The notes under the pieces: generated by a model
Seen by the model: only the letters and a program-made list of their open reading frames with translations
What the model was told of the DNA's origin: nothing
Database searches by the model: none
Part shown: positions 31,100-38,432 of the stretch, piece by piece
Numbering within the stretch: the first letter of the stretch is position 1
Layout of the letters: every line of letters starts with the position of its first letter
Made by a program: the position numbers and the translations under genes
Assembly: GCA_902373515.1 (NCBI GenBank)
Contig: CABKML010000014.1
Location: forward strand, 1-38,432
Direction: 5' to 3'
Length of the DNA: 38,432 bases
From: an uncultured Eubacteriales bacterium
Lineage (GTDB): Bacteria > Bacillota > Clostridia > Saccharofermentanales > Fastidiosipilaceae

Positions 31100-33247
31100 T
31101 TATACTTGTAATTCGCGGGCGATGCTCTCGCTGTCCAGGCCGTAATCGGCCAACAATTCCTCAACCCTGCCCTGCTCTATCACTTTCAAAGGTAAATTAC
31201 GCAACAACAGTGGGCAATTATAATGACAAACTGACGCCAAAGGCGAAGCACCGCAACTTTCTTCCAAAATAATAATTTTGCCGGCAGCTGCTAAAATTCG
31301 CTGCAAAGCACTTGCCGGTATCTGCATATCCCTGATGCAGCGGCTGTAATTAAAGCAATCGACAACTGTTACAGTTTGTTTGATACCCTGTGTATGCAGA
31401 CGCCGCCACACAGCCTCTATCGCCGTTGCCGTCAACCGACTTGAAGTCAGCACCACCACCGCACCTTCCTTTATCACCGGCGCAGCAGCCGCAATATCAA
31501 AGGAAGAAAGCAACAGATGTACATAATCACAGGAAAGTTCCACTAAATCCGCCTGTAATTCTTTACCGTTCTCCGGTAATTTGCAATCCTGAATCGCATA
31601 ATCCTGCACTTCGAAACCTATCCCGTTGTTTATCGGCGTAAACGTATAAACTGCAGCCGTTGTCCCCGTCAAGCTGTAATCTTCCACTCTCATATCCTCG
31701 TAAAAAGCAGCCGGCAAACGACAAACTCCGCGATAATACCGCAAAGCCAGTGCTCTTTCCGATTCATTCCGCAAAGCTGCCGTCAAAAATGCCTTAAGAA
31801 TATGCGGCTGGGAAACATTTATAATATCCAAATTAGGCAAAGAAGCTAAGAAAGGTAAACTATATATTCCCTGGTGAGTCGCCCCGTCTTCTCCTACCAG
31901 ACCGGCCCGATCAATAGCCAAAATTAAGGGCAATTTCTGTAAACAGACATCATGCACGACAGCATCCAAGGCCCTTTGCAAAAAAGTATCATAAATAGCG
32001 CAAACGGTTTTTATACCCTGACTTACCAAACCGGCGCCGTAACAAACAGCATGCTGTTCCGCAATTCCCACATCATAAAAGCGCTGCGGATATTGGGCGG
32101 CAAAATCATTCAATCCCGTTCCTTGCGCCATCGCTGCCGTTATACAGACAAAGTCGGCTTCAGTTGCCGCCTCCATTATTGTTTGCGAAAAAATGGCCGT
32201 AAAAGGTAGAGGCTTGAGCGAATCTTGTCCGAATTCAACTTTTTTTGCTTTTAGCAGGGGCGTCGGCAAGCCTAATTCATTCTGTAACCTGTAATCATGC
32301 GCTTTGACACCGTGATAAGTTACCGGATCTTTGACCGCAAGCTCAAGTCCGTGCCCTTTTTCGGTCAAGACATGGAAAAGTGCCGCCTGTTTGAGCGTTT
32401 TCAAAGCTTGCAGGTTCGATTCGAGTAAATGATAATCATGTCCGTCTGTCGGACCGTAATAACGGCAACCGTAACGCTCGCAAAAAAATTCTCTTTGCTG
32501 CCCCAATTTTGAACGTAAAAAAGCTTTCAAGCTCTTACCGCAACGTAAGAGGGCGCGACCGATTTTTCCTTTATTTTGTAAAGAAGTTTTCAGGCGCTGT
32601 TTCAAATTCAAATATTTACCGCTTAAGCGCAAACGGCTTAATTCTTTGGCCACGAAGCCGACGTTTTTATCGATGGACATAGCGTTGTCATTGAGAATAA
32701 TCAACAAATTCGGCTCCAAAGTGGCAATATTGTTCAAAGCTTCCCACGCCATGCCGCCTGTTAAAGCGCCATCCCCGATAACAGCAATAACTTTGGCATC
32801 ACTATGTTTAAGTTTGAGCGCCGCGGCCATACCTAAAGCAGCCGAAATTGAAGTTGTCGCATGTCCGGTAGCAAAATGATCATACGGGCTTTCTTGCGGC
32901 TTAGGGAAACCGGACAAGCCGTTTTTCTCTCGTAAATTAGCAAAATCCAAAGCTCTACCGGTAAGAATTTTCCAAGCATAGCTTTGATGCCCGACGTCCC
33001 AAATCAAACGATCCCGGCTGAAATCGAAAGTCCGCAGCAAAGCTACCGTTAACTCGACAACCCCTAAATTACTTGCCAAATGACCGCCGTGCAAAGCCAC
33101 CTGCTCCGTAATAAAGTCACGCAATTCCCGACACAACTCGGAAATTTGCGTCTCGGAAAAGCAACGCAAATACTCCTGCTGCTGATTAACTGCCATAATC
33201 AAAGGATATCTTTTACCGACATAAGCGGCAAAATCCAGCTTATTCAT
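31100..33247 (-). CDS. dxs: 1-deoxy-D-xylulose-5-phosphate synthase
   Basis: Dxs is the first enzyme of the MEP isoprenoid pathway and uses thiamine diphosphate to join pyruvate and glyceraldehyde 3-phosphate. The TPP motif is IGDGALTGGMAWEALNN (157-173) with NDNAMSID at 186-193. VGHQSYAWKILTGR and YGPTDGHD precede the second domain. DRAGLVGEDGATHQGIYSLPFL marks the transketolase pyrimidine domain. At 715 residues it is about 80 longer than most. Extra sequence lies at the N-terminus, around LKTSLQNKGKIGRALL and between the second and third domains. The ribosome binding site is weak (GGAAG far upstream). The gene starts 5 bases after ispA, so translational coupling is likely. Confidence 0.96.
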   Translation of the reverse strand: MNKLDFAAYVGKRYPLIMAVNQQQEYLRCFSETQISELCRELRDFITEQVALHGGHLASNLGVVELTVALLRTFDFSRDRLIWDVGHQSYAWKILTGRALDFANLREKNGLSGFPKPQESPYDHFATGHATTSISAALGMAAALKLKHSDAKVIAVIGDGALTGGMAWEALNNIATLEPNLLIILNDNAMSIDKNVGFVAKELSRLRLSGKYLNLKQRLKTSLQNKGKIGRALLRCGKSLKAFLRSKLGQQREFFCERYGCRYYGPTDGHDYHLLESNLQALKTLKQAALFHVLTEKGHGLELAVKDPVTYHGVKAHDYRLQNELGLPTPLLKAKKVEFGQDSLKPLPFTAIFSQTIMEAATEADFVCITAAMAQGTGLNDFAAQYPQRFYDVGIAEQHAVCYGAGLVSQGIKTVCAIYDTFLQRALDAVVHDVCLQKLPLILAIDRAGLVGEDGATHQGIYSLPFLASLPNLDIINVSQPHILKAFLTAALRNESERALALRYYRGVCRLPAAFYEDMRVEDYSLTGTTAAVYTFTPINNGIGFEVQDYAIQDCKLPENGKELQADLVELSCDYVHLLLSSFDIAAAAPVIKEGAVVVLTSSRLTATAIEAVWRRLHTQGIKQTVTVVDCFNYSRCIRDMQIPASALQRILAAAGKIIILEESCGASPLASVCHYNCPLLLRNLPLKVIEQGRVEELLADYGLDSESIARELQV

Positions 33248-33252
33248 AATGT

Positions 33253-34284
33253 TTATTGCTTCCGTCCCTCCAAAGTCCGCAACAAAAATCCGACAGCCTC
33301 AAGGGCTCGACTTTCCCGCCCGAGCAAACGGGAAATAGTTTTAAGTCCGTTTTGCACGGCTGCCAGCAATTCTTTTTGTCGCTCGACCAAATCGTCTTCA
33401 TCGACAAACTGTAAAATATTCTTCGCCGTTCCTACTTCGTTCCGATCCAAATAGTCATCCTGCAACTGAAAAAGCAGGCCCCAATTTCCGGCCAACTTTT
33501 CCAAATGCAACATTATTTCGTTATCAACTTCAGCAAATAATATTGCCGGTATAACAATAGAAGCTTGCAACAAAGCGGCGGTTTTACCAGCTATACAAGT
33601 TAAATAATCGGCTAAACTATCCTGCTGTAAAGACACACCCAAGTCCAAAACCTGACCGCCGACCATACCGTTTGCTCCGGCTGAATCACCTAAACGCAAG
33701 CGTGCTTTTTCTACCCGTCGATACAAGGCCGGACTTAAATCAGCTTCTCCGGCTCCGGCTGAACGTAAAGCCATAGTCAGCAACGCATCTCCGACCAAAA
33801 CTGCCGTCGCTTCCCCGAATTTTTTCTGGACGCTTAACTTTCCGCGCCGATAAGCGGCATTATCCATAGCCGGTAAATCATCGTGTACCAGGCTGTAACA
33901 ATGAATCAATTCCAACGCTGCCGCAAAATTCCAAGCCAATTGCCACTTGTTGTAAAGCTCCGCCTTATCTGCCTGCAGTTGTGCCGAATCATCCGAACGA
34001 TTCGGACAAAACAAAGGCAAAGTTTCGCCTGTTTGACCTTCCAGCCAAAAAAGCGACCACAGCAAGCACAATAAAGGTCTGATACGCTTACCGCCGTCCA
34101 AGGTGCTGTACTTCATCGCTGCCGTAAATTCAGCGTAAACAGCACGCGAAGCTTGAACTGCAGCGGTATTCAGTGAAGCGGCGGCCGACGAAATCTGCAG
34201 ATACGACGTCAAACTGTAGGAATTAAGTTGTTGCGCCAAAACCTGCTCAATACTATTTTGTAAAGTCGTTATCATCTCCGACAT
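33253..34284 (-). CDS. ispA: Polyprenyl (farnesyl-type) diphosphate synthase
   Basis: The enzyme condenses IPP with allylic diphosphates. The first Asp-rich motif is LVHDDLPAMDNAAYRRG (DDLPAMD about 135-141) and the second is LQDDYLDR. GGKRIRPLLCLL and GDALLTMAL also fit. 343 residues, longer than the usual 290, largely through an insertion of about 35 residues (GQTGETLPLF to NKWQL) before the first Asp motif. The start overlaps the xseB end. I chose ATG 34284 (MSEMITT), with GAGG 12 bases upstream; ATG 34275 is possible. Chain length (C15 or C20) cannot be read with certainty. Confidence 0.93.
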   Translation of the reverse strand: MSEMITTLQNSIEQVLAQQLNSYSLTSYLQISSAAASLNTAAVQASRAVYAEFTAAMKYSTLDGGKRIRPLLCLLWSLFWLEGQTGETLPLFCPNRSDDSAQLQADKAELYNKWQLAWNFAAALELIHCYSLVHDDLPAMDNAAYRRGKLSVQKKFGEATAVLVGDALLTMALRSAGAGEADLSPALYRRVEKARLRLGDSAGANGMVGGQVLDLGVSLQQDSLADYLTCIAGKTAALLQASIVIPAILFAEVDNEIMLHLEKLAGNWGLLFQLQDDYLDRNEVGTAKNILQFVDEDDLVERQKELLAAVQNGLKTISRLLGRESRALEAVGFLLRTLEGRKQ

Positions 34285-34501
34285 TGAAATCACTTTCCTC
34301 ATTTCCCACAAGTTGCTTGATTTTACCGGCAGCTTCAGTCAGTTTCTTTTCACAAACGGCGCTCAGTTCCGTCCCTTGCTTAAACAAAGATACCGCCTCA
34401 TCCAAAGTCGTTTCTTTCGCTTCCAACTTGCTTACAACCGTCTCCAACTGTTTCAATGCCTGTTCAAAGGTAAGTTCTTTATCAGTTGTCTCTGTTGCCA
34501 T
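34253..34501 (-). CDS. xseB: Exonuclease VII small subunit
   Basis: XseB binds XseA to form exonuclease VII, which degrades single-stranded DNA from both ends. The 82 residues show the family pattern LTFEQALKQLETVVSKLEAKETTLDEAVSLFKQGTELSAVCEKKL. AAGGAG lies 7 bases before the ATG, inside the end of xseA. An acidic tail, EESDFNVGDDNDFTK, extends past the usual end. Its 3' end overlaps the ispA start. Confidence 0.96.
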   Translation of the reverse strand: MATETTDKELTFEQALKQLETVVSKLEAKETTLDEAVSLFKQGTELSAVCEKKLTEAAGKIKQLVGNEESDFNVGDDNDFTK

Positions 34502-34503
34502 AA

Positions 34504-35814
34504 TTACTCCTTTCCCCGCTGCCCATATGCATCGGCGGGATTCAAATGTTTATCCTGTACCAGACAGGTCAAGGAACCGTCAGCCAATTGCACGATAATA
34601 TCCTTGCCGATTTCCGCATCCTGCGCCTGCAATAACTTTTGACCGTTGCTCTTACTGATATAAGCATAACCTCTTTGCAAATGCAAAAGCGGATTTAATG
34701 CGAACAACCGTTGGTACAGAGAAATATAGGAACGTTCAGTCTGCTGCTGTTTATTGTTAACAGCCTGCTCCAAACGTCTTTGCCAACGGCGAAATATTTC
34801 ACTCTCCCTCTGCAAAGGCAAAGTTAAGCTGTCCGTCATCCGTCTTTTCAGCTTATCAATTATTTCAAAATGTTCCGCCAACCACAATTGCGGCTGGAAC
34901 AGATAACGTGATTGACGTAAATGCTGATATTTTGTCGCACTTAACTGCAGTTTAGCCCGTAAAATCGCATTTTGTCGCTGACGTAAATTGTTGATTCGCT
35001 GTAAATACTCTTTTTGCTCCGGGAAAACCATTTCGGCTGCATGAGAAGGGGTTGCAGCTCGCTTATCGGCAACAAAATCGGCGATTGTAAAATCAACTTC
35101 GTGGCCTACGGCTGAGACTACCGGCACTTTAGCCCGATAAATTTCTCTAGCCAACTGTTCGTCGTTGAAACACCACAAATCTTCCATCGAACCGCCGCCG
35201 CGACCGATAATAATTACCGAAATATCATCTCTCTGCCTGATCGCCTTTAACGCCGCAATCATTTCCGCTGCCGCCTTATCGCCTTGAACATTACAAGGAA
35301 ACAATAAAATATCCAAATTAGGATAACGCCGCCGTCCGACTTTAATAATATCGCGAATAACTGCACCGCTTGCAGACGTCACGACAGCAACTCTGCCGGG
35401 CAGAAGCGGTAAAGGTCGTTTATGCTCAGCTGCAAACAAACCCTCATCTTCCAACCTTTTTTTCAGCTGCAGATAAGCCTGATATAAATTGCCCTGACCT
35501 TCAGGCGTCACGCTGAGGATATAAATCTGAAACTTACCGTCCCGACTGTAAAAACCGGCTCGGGCCAGACAAACAACTTTCAGGCCGTCGACTAATTTAC
35601 AAGTTAAACTCTTGGCCATTTGGGCATACATGACACAACTGACCTGAGCCTCGCTGTCTTTCAGGCTGAAATAATGATGACCGGAAGCAGAGTAATATTT
35701 ATGTCCGGAAATTTCACCCCGAATATAAAACTGCTGCAAACTTCGGTTATTAGCAATATACTTCTCCATAAACGCATTCAATTGCTGAACGCTGACAATA
35801 ATTTTCTCACTCAT
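34504..35814 (-). CDS. xseA: Exonuclease VII large subunit
   Basis: XseA is the catalytic subunit of exonuclease VII. An OB fold at the N-terminus (FYIRGEISGHKYYSASGHHYFSLKDSEAQVSCVMY) is followed by the catalytic domain. That domain has GRVAVVTSASGAVIRDI, IIGRGGGSMEDLWCFNDEQLAR and VSAVGHEVDFTIADFVADKRAATPSHAAE. Next come a coiled coil and a short C-terminal domain. 436 residues, normal length. I see no good ribosome binding site before ATG 35814. A terminator hairpin sits only 17 bases upstream, so expression may be low. xseB follows directly. Confidence 0.96.
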   Translation of the reverse strand: MSEKIIVSVQQLNAFMEKYIANNRSLQQFYIRGEISGHKYYSASGHHYFSLKDSEAQVSCVMYAQMAKSLTCKLVDGLKVVCLARAGFYSRDGKFQIYILSVTPEGQGNLYQAYLQLKKRLEDEGLFAAEHKRPLPLLPGRVAVVTSASGAVIRDIIKVGRRRYPNLDILLFPCNVQGDKAAAEMIAALKAIRQRDDISVIIIGRGGGSMEDLWCFNDEQLAREIYRAKVPVVSAVGHEVDFTIADFVADKRAATPSHAAEMVFPEQKEYLQRINNLRQRQNAILRAKLQLSATKYQHLRQSRYLFQPQLWLAEHFEIIDKLKRRMTDSLTLPLQRESEIFRRWQRRLEQAVNNKQQQTERSYISLYQRLFALNPLLHLQRGYAYISKSNGQKLLQAQDAEIGKDIIVQLADGSLTCLVQDKHLNPADAYGQRGKE

Positions 35815-35830
35815 ATTGCTAGACTAACAT

Positions 35831-35861
35831 AAAAAAGCGAAAATAACAGAAAAATTTTCGC
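35831..35861 (-). terminator. Terminator between nusB and xseA
   Basis: GCGAAAAT and ATTTTCGC form an 8-bp stem with a 9-base loop on the minus strand, followed by six T. It starts about 18 bases after the nusB stop. Confidence 0.75.
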
Positions 35862-35878
35862 ACAAAAATTCAAAATTG

Positions 35879-36403
35879 TTACGCTTCTTCATTTTCCGCG
35901 TATTTATAGCTGAGCGTATTGGTTATTTCCTCTTCCGGAATAGCACGCAGCTGCGCAATTTTCTTGATATTCGCCTTAACGACATTGCCCAAAACGGCAT
36001 TAACATACGCCTTGGATTTCAAATCACTGTAGGATTTAATCAATTCGACGGCTTCATTCAGAACAACGCTTACCGGCACTTCCCGGCGGTACAAAAGCTC
36101 ATAAACTGCTAAGCGCAGAATAACTTTATCAATCTTCGGCAAACGGGAAATTTTCCAACCGATCAGATGCGGCTCATACACAGCATCCAATTCCTGCTTT
36201 TTCGCATTAACAGCTTGCGCAATCCGCACGGACTCAGCCTGTTCGGCAACATCCCATTTAATATCGTACAACTGTTGCATTGCCAATTCACCCGCTTGCG
36301 CCAAATCCAAAAAAGCTGCACTTTGAGCTTCGATATGATCACTTTGGAATTCAAACTGGTACAACAACTGGAAACTCATTTCCCTCACATATCTTAAACT
36401 CAT
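35879..36403 (-). CDS. nusB: Transcription antitermination factor NusB
   Basis: NusB with S10 (NusE) binds boxA RNA for rRNA antitermination. The start YVREMSFQLLYQFEFQ and the end block SRLPKIDKVILRLAVYELLYRREVPVSVVLNEAVELIKSYSDLKSKAYVNAVLGNV are typical. 174 residues against about 130-150 in most; the extra length is in the middle and in an acidic tail. AAGGA lies about 10 bases before the ATG. It follows the asp23-amaP-DUF2273 genes as in other Clostridia but has its own likely promoter. Confidence 0.95.
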   Translation of the reverse strand: MSLRYVREMSFQLLYQFEFQSDHIEAQSAAFLDLAQAGELAMQQLYDIKWDVAEQAESVRIAQAVNAKKQELDAVYEPHLIGWKISRLPKIDKVILRLAVYELLYRREVPVSVVLNEAVELIKSYSDLKSKAYVNAVLGNVVKANIKKIAQLRAIPEEEITNTLSYKYAENEEA

Positions 36404-36448
36404 ATACGTTCATCCTTTATTATTAATGTCAAAATTCACTAAGAAATA

Positions 36449-36476
36449 ATTATAATGCAAATGCGCCGAAAGACAA
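36449..36476 (-). promoter_or_regulatory. Probable promoter of nusB
   Basis: TTGTCT (36471-36476) and a perfect TATAAT (36449-36454) on the minus strand are separated by 16 bases, about 46 bases before the nusB ATG. Confidence 0.6.
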
Positions 36477-36477
36477 A

Positions 36478-36714
36478 TCAATAATGCTTTCCCGGGGGAA
36501 ACAATTTGTCCAATAAAGCTTTTAACTGTTCTTCATCACTGAAATAGCGGGTACCGATATAATAACCGACAAATGTCAGAATAAACAGCATTAAGGTTCT
36601 GCCGACCCCGAAAATATAACAAAACAGGGTTACTACGAAAGCGAGACAGGCCCCGATAACACCGGCATCCCGACCTCTGATTTTATCCAACAGAATAACT
36701 AAGTAATTTTTCAT
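36478..36714 (-). CDS. DUF2273 small membrane protein
   Basis: 78 residues with two membrane segments (about residues 18-35 and 40-58): VIGACLAFVVTLFCYIFGVGRTLMLFILTFVGYYIGTRYF, then a short soluble tail. The DUF2273 family is usually encoded between amaP/asp23 and nusB, as here, and is thought to belong to the same envelope-stress unit. I chose ATG 36714 (MKNYLVILL), with GAGG 5 bases upstream; ATG 36723 is possible. The amaP stop is only 17 bases upstream. Confidence 0.88.
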   Translation of the reverse strand: MKNYLVILLDKIRGRDAGVIGACLAFVVTLFCYIFGVGRTLMLFILTFVGYYIGTRYFSDEEQLKALLDKLFPPGKHY

Positions 36715-36731
36715 AAGCCTCATCTTCCATT

Positions 36732-37289
36732 TTAAGCTCGATTGTCAAGGGCCGTACCGGCAACTTCCACTTTATTCACCCGTACAACTACAGTTTTTAC
36801 ACTCAAGCCGGTGTAACGCTCAATATCTTTTTTCACCCGTTCCTGAATTTTCAACATATACGTCGGGATATCAACCTCGGCATAAACCGTACAGTCCAAA
36901 GTTAAACTTAAATTGCCTTTTTTGTCGCTTACCGCCTTGGCTTTAGCGGATTTAATACCGGCCTGCGCCGACTTGCAGGCATTCATGGCAATCGCTTCAA
37001 TCGCCATAACATCAATATTAATATTACCTATTTCCGTATTCTGAACTAATTGCTTGCTCATTCTACCGTTGGCCCGGGCATATAAGAAAAGATAAACGGC
37101 TTCGGCCAGCGTAAAGAGAAAAATCAAAGTTAAGATTATTCTTACCGTTAATTGCTGCCCGAACAAATTGCTACCGGTCAAAGTCAACAGAAAGCTGTTA
37201 CCGGTATGAACTGTTATTAATGCCAGACAACTATAAAGTGCTACAAGAACACTGAAAATCATAATTATAATCTGTTTTGATTTTTGCAT
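36732..37289 (-). CDS. amaP: AmaP, membrane anchor of Asp23
   Basis: 185 residues. Two N-terminal membrane segments (about 8-28 and 48-68) are followed by a cytoplasmic Asp23-like domain with IDVMAIEAIAMNACKSAQ, LSLTLDCTVYAEVDIP and IERYTGLSVKTVVVRVNKVEV. In Staphylococcus AmaP tethers Asp23 to the membrane. AAGGAG lies 7 bases before the ATG. Genes for Asp23 upstream and DUF2273 downstream complete the usual cluster. The function is inferred from family and context. Confidence 0.9.
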   Translation of the reverse strand: MQKSKQIIIMIFSVLVALYSCLALITVHTGNSFLLTLTGSNLFGQQLTVRIILTLIFLFTLAEAVYLFLYARANGRMSKQLVQNTEIGNINIDVMAIEAIAMNACKSAQAGIKSAKAKAVSDKKGNLSLTLDCTVYAEVDIPTYMLKIQERVKKDIERYTGLSVKTVVVRVNKVEVAGTALDNRA

Positions 37290-37307
37290 TATCTATCTCC
37301 TTCAAGC

Positions 37308-37715
37308 TTACACCATCCGTTTGGAAAGGCTGACATCCTTAACATGAACATTTACCTGTTCCACAACCAAATCGGTATAACGCTCTACCTCATTTTTAAC
37401 ATTTTCCTGAATTTGCCACGCCACATCCGGAATGGAATAGCCATAATAAATAACCGGATAAACAGTAATAACAAGAGCTTGATTCTTGTCGACATACATA
37501 ACTTCAACTCCGCTACCCGTATGGTCAATTCCCAAAGATTCCTTAAAATGAGCAATCAAACTGTATTCCAGGCTCTTAACTCCGGCAATTTTCAGGGAAG
37601 CTTCAGCAGCATATTCGGCGATAAAGCCCAAAGAAAGGGCACGTTCCCCGACATTGCGGCTGTAAATATTACCATTTTCCGCTGCTAAATTCTCGTCGGT
37701 ATACCTTTCACTCAT
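37308..37715 (-). CDS. Asp23/Gls24-family envelope stress protein
   Basis: 135 residues of the Asp23 family. Readable blocks are IYSRNVGERALSLGFIAEYAAEASLKIAGVKSLE, then a strand region (VEVMYVDKNQALVITVYPVIYYGYSIPDVAWQIQENVKNEVERYTDLVVEQVNVHV). It has no signal peptide, so it is cytoplasmic and expected to associate with AmaP at the membrane. The start at 37715 has only a weak AGAG site. A TATAAT (37735-37740) lies just upstream without a good -35. The efp terminator isolates it from efp, so the stress cluster probably starts here. Confidence 0.93.
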   Translation of the reverse strand: MSERYTDENLAAENGNIYSRNVGERALSLGFIAEYAAEASLKIAGVKSLEYSLIAHFKESLGIDHTGSGVEVMYVDKNQALVITVYPVIYYGYSIPDVAWQIQENVKNEVERYTDLVVEQVNVHVKDVSLSKRMV

Positions 37716-37774
37716 CTCTATAAGCTCGCCTTCTATTATATATCAGACAGTTGCCGGTCTGCTGTGCAAAACGT

Positions 37775-37804
37775 AAAAAGCCGCTATCCCGGCAGACAGC
37801 GGCT
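37775..37804 (-). terminator. Terminator of efp
   Basis: AGCCGCT and AGCGGCT form a 7-bp GC-rich stem with a 12-base loop on the minus strand, followed by TTTT. It starts 13 bases after the efp stop. Confidence 0.85.
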
Positions 37805-37816
37805 TGTATAAACCGA

Positions 37817-38374
37817 TTAAGCTCTTTCCATATATTCGCCTGTACGGGTATCAACTCGAACTTTTTCGCCTTCATTAATGAACAGCGGAACTTTAATCGT
37901 GGCGCCGGTCTCCAACTTGGCTGCTTTCGTCGCATTGGTTGCCGTATCACCTCTGACACCCGGCTCCGTCTCAACAATTTCAAGCTCGACAAATAACGGC
38001 GGTTCAACGGAAAGGATGGTATCTTCCCAGGAAACGACACGGCAAACCGTATTTTCCTTGATGAACTTCATTGCTTCTCCTACAACTTCATCCGTAAAAG
38101 GGAATTGCTCATAAGTTTCAGTATCCATAAAGTAATGGAAATCACCGTCGCTGTACAAATACTCCATGTCACGCCGTACTAATGTACCTTCTTCAAACTT
38201 TTCACTCGGGTTGAAAGAACGCTCAACTACCGAACCGGTCTTCAAATTACGATAAGTTGTACGCACAAAGGCTGAACCTTTACCCGGCTTAACATGTTGG
38301 AACTCGACAACTGTATAGATTGCCCCGTCCATAACAAAGGTGGTACCGTTTCTAAAATCACCTGCTGAAATCAT
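37817..38374 (-). CDS. efp: Elongation factor P
   Basis: EF-P relieves ribosome stalling at polyproline. 185 residues in three domains. The loop that reaches the peptidyl-transferase centre is [12 protein letters not shown], with the modifiable Lys in PGKG. The central domain has [37 protein letters not shown]. The C-terminus carries [53 protein letters not shown] lies 8 bases before the ATG. The remaining bases (38375-38432) contain only its ribosome binding site; I see no supportable gene there. Confidence 0.97.
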   Translation of the reverse strand: MISAGDFRNGTTFVMDGAIYTVVEFQHVKPGKGSAFVRTTYRNLKTGSVVERSFNPSEKFEEGTLVRRDMEYLYSDGDFHYFMDTETYEQFPFTDEVVGEAMKFIKENTVCRVVSWEDTILSVEPPLFVELEIVETEPGVRGDTATNATKAAKLETGATIKVPLFINEGEKVRVDTRTGEYMERA

Positions 38375-38432
38375 TAACTTTCCTCCATCACACCCAAAAG
38401 CTCATGGGTATGTTCAACTATCTGGTTTTATA

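Noticed and set aside
1..38432. CRISPR array or cas genes
   Set aside because: I found no regularly spaced short direct repeats and no Cas-like proteins; the only tandem repeats are inside a coding region and diverged.
38375..38432. 3' end of a gene upstream of efp (a frame ending VMEES then stop)
   Set aside because: The frame has an in-frame TAA at the window edge and no start codon of its own upstream of its last few codons, so there is no support.

Overview
The window looks like a stretch of chromosome from a low-to-moderate-GC, Gram-positive anaerobe of the Clostridia. The evidence is the operon layouts (asp23-amaP-DUF2273-nusB; xseA-xseB-ispA-dxs-nadK-argR-recN; rpmH-rnpA-yidC-khpB-mnmE-mnmG-rsmG), strong AGGAGG ribosome binding sites, TTGACA/TATAAT promoters and two wall-type surface proteins. 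I cannot name the species; vaginal or oral Clostridia of the Mageeibacillus/Fastidiosipila kind are only a guess. Almost every protein gene is on the minus strand. The exceptions are one pseudouridine synthase gene (26395-27795) and one tRNA pair (11229-11401).

Layout from low to high coordinates. 1-2511 is the 5' part of a large repeat-containing surface protein that runs off the left edge. 2696-3161 is a Met-Glu-Gly-Cys tRNA operon. 3183-6817 is the rpmG-secE-nusG-rplK-rplA-[L10 leader]-rplJ-rplL operon, followed directly by a terminator and tRNAs rather than rpoBC. 6855-7722 holds tRNA-Ser and two small uncharacterised genes. 7748-10994 encodes a MurD-type ligase and a MurL-type epimerase, the alternative route by which D-glutamate enters peptidoglycan. 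11122-13303 is a 2.2-kb block holding tRNA-Ile2, tRNA-Tyr, a LysM membrane protein and tRNA-His/Gln/Lys. It is bracketed by inverted 32-nt repeats that match at 30 of 32 positions.

13337-15481 is a second surface protein with an unusual sorting signal. 15643-22758 is the rpmH-rnpA-yidC-khpB-mnmE-mnmG-rsmG cluster, with no dnaA beside it and an apparent one-base deletion in rpmH. 22863-24314 is an APC-family amino acid permease with an elaborate upstream control region. 24591-26147 is RNase Y. 27812-34501 is recN-argR-nadK-dxs-ispA-xseB-xseA read leftwards. 35879-37715 is nusB, DUF2273, amaP and asp23, and 37817-38374 is efp.

The genes fall into a few functional groups: translation and its RNAs (ribosomal proteins, tRNAs, EF-P, tRNA modification), transcription elongation (NusG, NusB), RNA processing (RNase P protein, RNase Y), membrane insertion (SecE, YidC), isoprenoid and NADP supply (Dxs, IspA, NadK), DNA repair (RecN, exonuclease VII) and the cell envelope (MurD/MurL, LysM, surface proteins, Asp23/AmaP). 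The most notable items are the MurL/MurD2 pair, the inverted-repeat bracket around the tRNA/LysM block, the rpmH frameshift, the L10 leader switch, the permease operator region and an ArgR whose arginine-binding motif is altered. No gap without a gene exceeds 300 bases.
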